DNA of 64,000 nt from Mimachlamys varia (Eukaryota > Mollusca > Bivalvia > Pectinida > Pectinidae). The position numbers and the translations under genes were made by a program. Positions 54,580 through 64,000 of this stretch are shown here, piece by piece. The notes beneath the pieces are model-generated. The model did no database searches. It saw only the letters and a list, made by a program, of their open reading frames with translations, and was not told the DNA's origin. Numbering within the stretch: position 1 is the stretch's first letter; each line of letters starts with the position of its first letter. The stretch covers positions 37,224,688 to 37,288,687 of the forward strand of contig OX392535.1 in the NCBI GenBank assembly GCA_947623455.1, written 5' to 3'.

Positions 54580-57324
54580 ATGAAGGTAAGTGACTTAAAT
54601 TTACTACAAAATTATAAATAGAACTGTAAAAATGGAAGAATTGTTCGCGGACAGAGAGACAGACAGACATTCTTTATTTCCTCTTTTTACAAGAGATTAC
54701 AGTCATATATCAACATATATAATGTGTTTACATTTAATTTACATAATAAATATTATTCAGGACAGAGAATAGAAAATTATAATAGCGTACTCATTTCACT
54801 CACCATATCTTTCAAATTCCACGCCATATTTATCATCAACCTCTCCCATTCATACTCCTCACATTTTACATTCATTCTATCTCCTAATAAAAAGTTACAT
54901 TGGTACACATTTTCTTGATTTGAAAACAAAATATAAATTGGAATTTCAATTGCATTTATCACACCATTTATCTCGAGATTGAAATAATTTGGGGCACTCT
55001 AATATAAAATGAAAAACAATGTCACTACTCGACTTTCCACATAATTTACATAGTAAATGCTCATACTCAAAACTAAATGAATATTTCATCAGCTCTACTA
55101 AATTCCACATGGATTTATGTGACTTTTGTGGAAGACAAAACAAAACAGCATGACTGACAGCACAAAAATTTTGGAGTCTTGTTAAGCGAAAAATTCCACA
55201 CGCGAAAATATTTGCGTTTGCAGTGGGTTAATAGGCATAGTCTGTTGTTCAATCCAATTCTTTGTAACGTATTGAATGAATAGAAATTATGGAAATGAAA
55301 TGAAATCGTACGGGTACTTGTTATAATATTTCAAGATAGGGCTAGTTAGTATCGCCACCTTATGGAGTACATGTGTCAAATTAAGATTAAAGGGTCATAT
55401 TCACTTTGTATTTTATATATTTCTAATTTCGTTTTCACTTTTCCTAAAATCAGTCGTCAGTTGACTGAATTGACCGATTCAGTATAACATTATGTTCGAT
55501 TTGAAAGGTTTTCAAGATGTGAGTGACAAGTTGCATTAATATTTTGCTCTATATTTTAAAGAATAATTTCGAGGTAAATCTGTTTATATCTTTAAAATCG
55601 CTAACAAAAATACAATATGTAACGAGATACTCAGTCGTTATAACGAGATACTAAGTCGTTATAACGAGATACTCAGTCGTTATAACGAGATACTCAGTCG
55701 TTATAACGAGATACTAAGTCGTTGTAACGAGATACTCAGTCGTTATAACGAGATACGAAGTCGTTATAACGAGATACCAAGTCGTTATAACGAGATACGA
55801 AGTCGTTATAACGAGATAAAAATATTATTTGGATGCCCCAATCAGCCACCGTAAATGATTTTATGAAAACAAAATGAAAGAAGAGTTCATTTTTTAATAT
55901 CTTAAAATTTATATTACGTTATATCTTACGTATTTTAATGTATCTAAGATAAAAATAAATGCTCACTTTGTTATAAACACAAACAATAAATTCACCGGAG
56001 TTTGTTAGGGAGTGGGGAACAGGAAGGGTAAACATGTTTATTGCCCCCCCCCCCCCCCCCCCCCCCGGCTACCTGATGAACATGTTACCCGTCCCCTGAC
56101 TGCCTGCTGCACGTTTCTACGATTCCTGACGTCTGACGTCACTGATATTTTTCTGTGGTTTAGAATCGCGACGTTGAACATTTACATCCTTGCTGGACTA
56201 GAGAAACAGGCGGTATAATTTGATACTTGTCCTATAGGTCTTTTAAAGCAAGCTAGGACCCATTTCATAACCGTTGTCTATTTCCGGGTCTGGGATAGAA
56301 ACCCTTTCTTTGTGCCTTTTTTTGTAAGATACATCGCTGTTAATTTTGCTGTATCGTAACGGTGTTTGTGTCATTCCGGCACCTATGCTATTTTCACACA
56401 GTCTCATCCTTGTGCTGATCGCATTAATTTTTTATCCGTCATCTGTGTGGTTCTGTATTTTGTGTTGCTCAACTTGTACGTTGAAGATCGGTTCCGAGTT
56501 TTTTTGACAACAGGATCTTTATGGGTTTTTATCTTTAATATTTGTTCTAAACAGGATATTTTCCCAATCACAATTTTCTAGATTTGGTCAAATGGAATAA
56601 CAATTTCATTTTTTGTAGTCCTTTGTTGGCCTTTTACTTGTTCCTCATCACGATATTGTAAAATAAACAAACCTAAGTAATCGTTTTTTCCAAGTGGTGG
56701 GCTCAAATTGATCTCTCCTATATACAGTTTGATTCGAATTACTGCAAAAGCCAATATTTTTGTGCGTGGATTTTTTCGCTTAGTCAACCTCCGTTCGCGG
56801 TGTGAACTTTTTCGTTCTGGCGTTCATGCTGATTTTGCACTTTGTATCAATAAAAGAGTTTTAGTGATGATGTTCGCGTGTTTTCCAAAGTATTTGCTGT
56901 TTCAGACTACGTATTCTAATCGCGTCCATTGATTGTCCTATTAATAGAGCTTCACAACCTCCTCCAAACGTTAGTTGTCTCTCCATGCTGTTTGACACAG
57001 GGACATGTCACTAAGATATTGTATATCCAGTCACATGTCCCTGTGGTGTATGACCTACCGCTTAACCATACCATTGTTTTGTTGTAGATGACCGCTGTGA
57101 CCGTATTTCTCCTCCTCGTGGCCGGAGTACAACTTTGCACTGGTCAAGATGAAGACTGTGTTGACCGGTCCGATCTCTTACAATGTAAACTACAGACCGA
57201 GAATCACCTTAACAACTGCCTCCAGGTGTGTAATGGCGCCTTCGGGAAGAAGAAGACGTCGTGTCAATTAAACTGCTATCAAGGACAGGACGGCTTTTTG
57301 AGACTAGCCGCTTGCTTTTACTGA
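54580..57324 (+). CDS. Small secreted cysteine-rich peptide, two exons
   Basis: Exon 1 is 54580-54585 (ATG AAG, donor GTAAGT); exon 2 is 57088-57324 (acceptor GTTGTAG, stop TGA). The 80-residue product has a signal peptide (MTAVTVFLLLVAGVQLCTG after Met-Lys) and a mature part of about 58 residues with seven cysteines spaced C-8-C-10-C-3-C-10-C-3-C-12-C. The pair of C-X3-C motifs ten residues apart suggests two antiparallel helices stapled by disulfides. The mature part has a Lys-rich turn (GKKKTS). The odd seventh cysteine could form a dimer. I do not recognise the family; antimicrobial, hormone-like or venom-like roles are all possible and none is shown. If exon 1 is wrong, the ATG at 57088 still gives a 78-residue secreted protein. 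Confidence 0.75.
54650..55250 (-). mobile_element. LINE 3' remnant (zf-RVT region)
   Basis: Minus-strand frames at 55143-54946 and 54962-54777 read YEHLLCKLCGKSSSDIVFHF, then ECPKLFQSRDKWCD, then WERLMINMAWNLKDM. This is the C-terminal Cys/His segment after a LINE reverse transcriptase, with one frame break. The 3' end is a TCTG/CAGA-rich tail near 54655-54670. It differs from the large LINE. Confidence 0.75.
55618..55822. repeat. 21-bp minisatellite
   Basis: About ten units of ATAACGAGATACTCAGTCGTT with CTCA/CTAA/CGAA/CCAA variation at one 4-base position. It ends in AACGAGATAAAAATAT. Confidence 0.92.
56044..56066. repeat. Poly-C run (23)
   Basis: An uninterrupted C23 tract in the peptide-gene intron; length is likely polymorphic or uncertain. 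Confidence 0.9.
56996..57045. mobile_element. CACAGGGAC minimal hairpin, copy 9 (50 bp)
   Basis: CACAGGGACATGT at the left and ACATGTCCCTGTG at the right around a 24-nt centre. Flanks CTGTTTGA and GTGTATGA match 6 of 8. It is the smallest copy, essentially termini only, and lies next to the acceptor of the peptide gene. Confidence 0.78.
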
Positions 57325-57940
57325 GATGGATAGTGTGTTTATGAAACTAAGTACAATGTACCCACGAAAACCGGACAGAGTATATGACAAAGATATCAGT
57401 ACGTGACATTGTTCAAGAGAGAAAAAAACACATGCAAAAAAAGAGAACTGTAAAGCCAAAAAATATTATACTATGCTAAAAATAGCACGCCACTAACGAA
57501 AACAAGACGCTACATCAATTTCATTCCAAAGGATTTTGATAATTGAAGAGAAAATACATTTTGCAACAGAACCTTTTAGATGGAAATTTTGTTTATATCG
57601 TAATTTAAATTAAATACATTATCTCGTATATGGCGTTACTTTTTCCGTTATAAAACTATTGAAATATTACCATAAAAGAGTTCTTCAGAATTGTTTTTGG
57701 TCCGTCTGTCCCTGTTTGTAATTTGCTATTAAATCTAACCTTCGAATGAGGGAGGCATTTGCCTTGGGAATCTCAGCTAAGCTCAAAAATTCATGATTGA
57801 TGATAAAATTACACGAGCAAGCAGATAAGGCCGCTTTCGGCATCTGATCATAATGGCCCAGCACTTACAATAACGTAGAAACAGCTAAATAGATACACTT
57901 AACTTGAACGCGCCAGAAACAGTGACTGACCCTTCGTGTT
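57325..57940. other. Downstream of the peptide gene
   Basis: AT-rich sequence with no canonical AATAAA noticed close to the stop codon; ATTAAA near 57728 is a weak candidate polyadenylation signal. Nothing else recognised. Confidence 0.4.
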
Positions 57941-57943
57941 TGT

Positions 57944-59245
57944 GAACTATGGCAGGGGAAATAACTATGGTAGGGAAGACAACTATGGCAAGTGAGACAA
58001 ACATGGCAGGGGACACAACCGTGGCAGTTGAGACAAAATGGCAGGGGAGACAGCCATGGCAGGGGAGAGAGTCATGGCAGGGGAGACAACCATAGTAGGG
58101 GACACAGTCATGACAGGGGAGACAACTATCGCAGGGGACACATACATGATAGGGAACACAACCATGGAAAGGTTGACAACTGTGGCAGGGGAGACAACCA
58201 TGGCAATGGAGACAACCATGGCAATGGAGACAACCATGGCAGGAGACATAACGATGTCAGGGGAGACAACCGTGAAAGGGGAGCCGACCATTGCAGGGAC
58301 ACAACCATTGAAAGAGAGACAACTATTAGGGGGGGGGAGACAATCATGGTATGGGAGACAACCATAGTAGGGGAAACATGCATGACAGGGGACACAAACA
58401 GACAGGGGAGGTAACCATGACAAGGGACACAACTATGACGGGGGAGACATTCATGGCAGGGGAGACAACCATGACGGGGAAACAACCATGGCAAGGAGAC
58501 AACAGTGGCAGGGGAGACAACCATGGTAGGGGAGACATCCATTGAAAGAGGAGACAACCATGGTAGGGGAGACATCCATAGCAGTGAAGACATTCATTGA
58601 AAGAGGAGACAACAATGGTATGGGAGACATCCATGGCAGTGAAGACAACCATTTAAAGAGGAGAAAACCATGGTGGGAGTGGGGGGGGGGGAAGGAGACA
58701 TCCATGGCAGGGGAGACAATCAAGGAAGGGGAGACAACCATACTAGCAGAGGAGAAAACAATTAAAGGGAAGACAAGTATGGTAGGGGACACAACCACGG
58801 CAGTGAAGACAACCATTGCAAAATGAGACAACTATTGAAGGGGAGACAATTATGAAATAGGAGACAACCATAGCAGGGGAGACAACCATGGCACGGGATA
58901 CAAACATGGAAGGGGAGACAACCATAGCAGGGGATACAATTAAGGAAGGGGAGACAAACATACTAGCAGGGGAGAAAACAATTAGAGGGAAGACAAGTAT
59001 GGAAGGGGAGATAACTATGGCAGGGACACAACCATAGAAGGGGAGACAACCATGGCAAGGGAGACAACCATAGGAGGGGAGACAACCATAACAGGGAGAC
59101 AACCATGACAGGGGAGACAACTATAACAGGGGAAACAACCATGGCAAGGGAGACAATAATAGCAGGGAGGCAACAATGGCAGGGGAGACAACCATGGCAG
59201 GGGAGACAATTATAACAGGGGAAACAACCATGGCAGGACAATGTT
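57944..59245. repeat. 18-bp minisatellite (GGGGAGACAACCATGGCA)
   Basis: About 70 units, 17-20 bp long, with many substitutions. The 18-bp unit is six codons without a stop, so frames on both strands stay open (plus RGDNHG-type, minus MVVSPA-type). Most units contain ATG, which produces many spurious starts. No homology or splice support. Confidence 0.92.
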
Positions 59246-59246
59246 A

Positions 59247-59650
59247 GAAAAATAACAACATTTGATCTGGGCTATCTTGGGCAACTTTTTAGCTCAATCC
59301 CATTTGTTGAATTTGAGAAGACATTTTAAATAGATGTTGTGCAGGGAAACCATCGTTGGGCAAACGTGTCAAAAAATGGCCACCGTTACTGCCATATTAA
59401 ACTTTTGTTGAGACTGAAAAATAACAATTTGTTGACTTTTGTTCCTTAATATTCACACCAATTTTCAGATTAATTCTGGTGGAACTTTAAGTTTGAATTC
59501 TGTTTTTTTAAATGGCGACCACGGTAGCCATATTGGATTTAGAACCAACCCGAAAAATAACAACACTTTGTCATGACCATCTCAGGATTATTTCAGGCAA
59601 GTTTTAGCTCAATCCCACTGGTGGAACTTGAGAAGAAGTTGAAATGAGGA
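59247..59650. repeat. ~295-bp direct repeat, two units
   Basis: GAAAAATAACAACA(T/C)TT, TTTTAGCTCAATCCCA and GGTGGAACTT/TTGAATTTGAGAAG recur near 59247 and 59541. Intervening ATGGC(C/G)ACC..GCCATATT motifs resemble those of 41125-41925. Confidence 0.65.
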
Positions 59651-59831
59651 ATGGCGGACGACGCACCACGACGGATGGAAGCATGGCTGCCTTGGTAAAA
59701 GGCAAATGCACTATCCAATACAACTTGCAACTAACCAAAAAGTTTTTAAGCACATGCACCGAGAGATGGTAATAGTTTGTAATGTTATCTATGTAATCTT
59801 CTTCTCTTCCAAGATTTAATTTCATTTGTTA

Positions 59832-60267
59832 AGCAGTATAGACAGCATCGTCGGAAACCCACGGTACACTTCTCTGACATTTGCATACCGTGGGCAAGAA
59901 TCGATATAAATCTTCGCTTCCCCGAATAGAAGTCTATTCGGAGATTTTGACCAATAAGAATGGTCGTTTCTCGTGACACTCTGTTAGACCAGTATATTTC
60001 TGTAGGCATGATGCTGATGTCAATCTTCGTATAGCAGGACCTTATATTTTAATCACAATCGACACAATTATAACACAATCGACAGGTTTTTTTGACAGGC
60101 GGTGCTACAAAATAAACAGGATACCCCGGCTTGATGCAGTCACTGATGAAACTATCAATATGATTGGCTACTATTTTAGTACGAAAACGAGAGTTTCCAC
60201 CAATTTCAGCCCATGGTATGCAAATGTCAGAGAAGTGTACCGTGTGTTTTCGACGATGTATAGACAA
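59832..60267. repeat. Foldback element with ~60-bp arms
   Basis: ACGGTACACTTCTCTGACAT and TTTGCATACC(G/A)TGGGC at 59860-59893 recur inverted at 60207-60243. AGACAGCATCGTC pairs with GACGATGTATAG further out. The ~310-bp centre is noncoding. Confidence 0.75.
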
Positions 60268-60718
60268 GAATCACAGTAAAATTTCATCAATATGTATTTA
60301 TTGCAGCATTGTGATGCACAGTATTTCACAACAGAATCGCTGCAAAAAAGAATATACATGTATTTACAAATAGTAAATAACTCACGTTATAAAACATTGT
60401 TTAGAAAATAAATATGGTCTATTACTCCCGCACAAATGCATTGTATTGTTTAACCACATGGTATAAAATAGTATTTCAGAAAATATACAAAAGTTGCAAG
60501 ACACAAGCACTTAAAGCCCACTATACAAAGACTACAAAACTACTGAAGGCTTGTGAAGGCTCATACAGACCTAGTCCCTAGGGTTCTGAGTATCTAATCC
60601 GCTAAATATCCGCCAGAAACATCAATACATAGCGGATAAGATATAGTTATAGAACCCTAAGGTCTAATATAAACCCTGTATAGTCAGACTGTGACCCCCT
60701 GAAATGTTGACCTTATAT

Positions 60719-63700
60719 TCTATACTGACACATGTGTATATGATACTGTACACACGTGTATACCATACTGTACACACGTGTATACCATACTGTACACACG
60801 TGTATATGATACTGTACACACGTGTATATGATACTGTACACACGTGTACATGATACTGTACACACGTGTATATGATACTGTACACACATGTATATACCAT
60901 ACTGGACACACGTGTATATGATACTGGACACACGTGTATATGATACTGGACACACGTGTATATGATACTGTACACACGTGTATATGATACTGGACACACG
61001 TGTATATGATACTGTACACACGTGTATATGATACTGTACACACGTGTATATGATACTGTACACACGTGTATATACCATACTGGACACACGTGTATATGAT
61101 ACTGTACACACGTGTATATACCATACTGGACACACGTGTATATGATACTGTACACACGTGTATATACCATACTGGACACACGTGTATATGATACTGTACA
61201 CACATGTATATACCATACTGGACACACGTGTATACCATACTGTACACACGTGTACATGATACTGGACACACGTGTATATGATACTGTACACACATGTATA
61301 TACCATACTGGACACACGTGTATATGATACTGTACACACATGTATAAACCATACTGTACACACGTGTATATGATACTGTACACACGTGTATATGATACTG
61401 GACACACGTGTATATGATACTGGACACACGTGTATATGATACTGGACACACGTGTATATGATACTGTACACACGTGTATATGATACTGGACACACGTGTA
61501 TATGATACTGTACACACGTGTATATGATACTGTACACACATGTATATACCATACTGGACACACGTGTATATGATACTGTACACACATGTATATACCATAC
61601 TGGACACACGTGTATACCATACTGTACACACGTGTATATGATACTGTACACACGTGTATATGATACTGTACACACATGTATATACCATACTGGACACATG
61701 TGTATATGATACTGGACACACGTGTATATGATACTGTACACACGTGTATATGATACTGGACACACGTGTATATGATACTGTACACACGTGTATACTATAA
61801 TAAACACATGTGTATACAATACTGGACACACGTGTATATGATACTGTACACACGTGTATACTATAATAAACACATGTGTATACAATACTGTACACACGTG
61901 TATATGATACTGTACACACGTGTATACTATAATAAACACATGTGTATACAATACTGGACACACGTGTATATGATACTGTACACACGTGTATACTATAATA
62001 AACACATGTGTATACAATACTGGACACACGTGTATATGATACTGGACACACGTGTATATGATACTGGACACACGTGTATATGATACTGTACACACGTGTA
62101 TATGATACTGGACACACGTGTATATGATACTGTACACACGTGTATATGATACTGTACACACATGTATATACCATACTGGACACATGTGTATATGATACTG
62201 GACACACGTGTATATGATACTGTACACACGTGTATATGATACTGGACACACGTGTATATGACACTGGACACACGTGTATATGATACTGTACACACATGTA
62301 TATACCATACTGGACACACGTGTATACCATACTGTACACACATGTATATGATACTGTACACACATGTATATACCATACTGGACACACGTGTATATGATAC
62401 TGTACACACGTGTATATGATACTGGACACACGTGTATATGATACTGGACACACGTGTATATGATACTGGACACACGTGTATACAATACTGTACACACGTG
62501 TATATGATACTGGACACACGTGTATATGATACTGTACACACGTGTATATGATACTGTACACACATGTATATACCATACTGGACACACGTGTATATGATAC
62601 TGGACACACGTGTATATGATACTGTACACACGTGTATATGATACTGTACACACGTGTATATGATACTGTACACACGTGTATATGATACTGTACACACGTG
62701 TATATGATACTGGACACACGTGTATATGATACTGGACACACGTGTATATGATACTGGACACACGTGTATATGATACTGTACACACATGTATATGATACTG
62801 TACACACGTGTATACCATACTGTACACACGTGTATATGATACTGTACACACATGTATATGATACTGTACACACGTGTATACCATACTGTACACACGTGTA
62901 TATGATACTGGACACACGTGTATATGATACTGGACACACATGTATATGATACTGTACACACATGTATATACCATACTGGACACACGTGTATACCATACTG
63001 TACACACGTGTATATGATACTGTACACACGTGTATATGATACTGTACACACGTGTATATGATACTGTACACACATGTATATGATACTGTACACACATGTA
63101 TATACCATACTGGACACACGTGTATACCATACTGTACACACGTGTATATGATACTGTACACACGTGTATATGATACTGTACACACGTGTATATGATACTG
63201 TACACACGTGTATATGATACTGTACACACATGTATATACCATACTGGACACACGTGTATATGATACTGTACACACGTGTATATACCATACTGGACACACG
63301 TGTATATGATACTGTACACACGTGTATATGATACTGTACACACGTGTATATGATACTGTACACACATGTATATACCACACTGGACACACGTGTATATGAT
63401 ACTGGACACACGTGTATATGATACTGGACACACGTGTATATACCATACTGGACACACGTGTATACCATACTGTACACACGTGTATATACCATACTGGACA
63501 CACGTGTATATGATACTGTACACACGTGTATATGATACTGTACACACGTGTATATGATACTGTACACACATGTATATACCACACTGGACACACGTGTATA
63601 TGATACTGGACACACGTGTATATGATACTGGACACACGTGTATATGATACTGGACACACGTGTATATGATACTGTACACACATGTATATACCATACTGGA

Positions 63701-64000
63701 CACACGTGTATATGATACTGGACACACGTGTATATGATACTGTACACACGTGTATATGATACTGTACACACGTGTATATGATACTGTACACACGTGTATA
63801 TGATACTGTACACACATGTATATACCATACTGGACACACGTGTATACCATACTGTACACATGTGTATATGATACTGTACACACGTGTATATGATACTGTA
63901 CACATGTGTATATGATACTGTACACACGTGTATATGATACTGTACACACGTGTATATGATACTGTACACACGTGTATATGATACTGTACACACGTGTATA
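60719..64000. repeat. 22-bp satellite running off the right edge
   Basis: About 145 units of TATATGATACTGTACACACG plus TG, with GGACAC, ATACC and 24-bp TATATACC variants. Nearly every unit contains ACACGTGT or ACATGTGT. All three minus frames are open for 666-1092 codons since no phase of the repeat makes a stop. Near 61790-62030 a variant block with CTATAATAAACACATGTG repeats four times. Not called as coding. Confidence 0.95.

Larger units (their letters stand above)
54586..57087 (+). other. Intron of the cysteine-rich peptide gene
   Basis: A 2.5-kb intron with an antisense LINE remnant (54650-55250), a 21-bp array (55618-55820), a poly-C run and a 50-bp CACAGGGAC hairpin ending 42 bp before the acceptor. 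Open frames at 56012-56932 have no recognisable product. Confidence 0.6.

Noticed and set aside
57983..58593. RGD-rich plus frame and MVVSPA-type minus frames
   Set aside because: Products of the stop-free 18-bp minisatellite; RGD appears because the unit GGGGAGAC reads Arg-Gly-Asp in one frame.
60713..63991. Minus-strand open frames of 1092, 1083 and 666 codons
   Set aside because: All three frames are open at once, every residue string repeats the 22-24-bp satellite, and there is no start context, splice site or domain.
60719..64000. CRISPR-like array
   Set aside because: Units are directly tandem with no unique spacers, and the window is clearly animal DNA with spliced genes.

Overview
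This is animal DNA, most likely from a bivalve or another lophotrochozoan mollusc. It is AT-rich, with long introns, canonical GT/AG splice junctions, and many short dispersed foldback repeats and minisatellites. The gene content fits this: an MSP130-type biomineralisation glycoprotein, a Cys-loop nicotinic receptor subunit (a family greatly expanded in bivalves), and a small secreted cysteine-rich peptide. The species cannot be fixed by eye. Nothing suggests a prokaryotic operon, a CRISPR locus or a virus.

Three host genes can be rebuilt exon by exon with reading phases that agree at every junction. (1) 1701-13729, plus strand: the last eight exons of an MSP130-like (choice-of-anchor I type) gene. 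Its 5' exons lie off the left edge. (2) 19142-50930, minus strand: a complete six-exon nicotinic acetylcholine receptor subunit of 572 residues. Exons of 140, 45 and 110 bp match the conserved early exons of the family. Intron 1 is about 24 kb and holds most of the repeats in the window. (3) 54580-57324, plus strand: a two-exon gene for an 80-residue secreted peptide with seven cysteines after the signal. Genes 1 and 2 converge (5.4 kb apart). Genes 2 and 3 are head to head (3.65 kb apart), with a 24-bp satellite between them.

Mobile DNA. A 5'-truncated L1/Tx1-like non-LTR retrotransposon fills 39783-48069 (minus) inside receptor intron 1 and is bounded by a 14-bp target-site duplication. A second, 415-bp copy of the same 3' end sits two bases inside an MSP130 intron with a 13-bp duplication. 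A remnant of another LINE lies in the peptide-gene intron. At least four non-autonomous families with inverted termini recur: a ~400-bp TTAA-flanked family (five copies, one with a nested element); a ~575-bp family (two copies); a foldback family with CACAGGGAC termini and ~8-bp duplications (nine copies, all between 27 and 57 kb); and a family with GACGTCA-rich arms around 7.2 and 14.6 kb. tRNA-derived SINE-like sequences lie at 36.3-36.7 and 39.5-39.7 kb.

Tandem arrays occupy about a fifth of the window: 82-bp (9.06 kb), 28-bp (11.0-13.1 kb), 32-bp (29.9 kb), 57-bp (31.7-32.8 kb), 37-bp (35.4 kb), 44-bp (37.6-38.3 kb), 35-bp (49.1-49.7 kb), 24-bp (51.7-53.6 kb), 21-bp (55.6 kb), 18-bp (57.9-59.2 kb) and 22-bp (60.7 kb to the right edge). 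The very long open frames in these arrays (up to 1092 codons) result from stop-free repeat units and are not called as genes.
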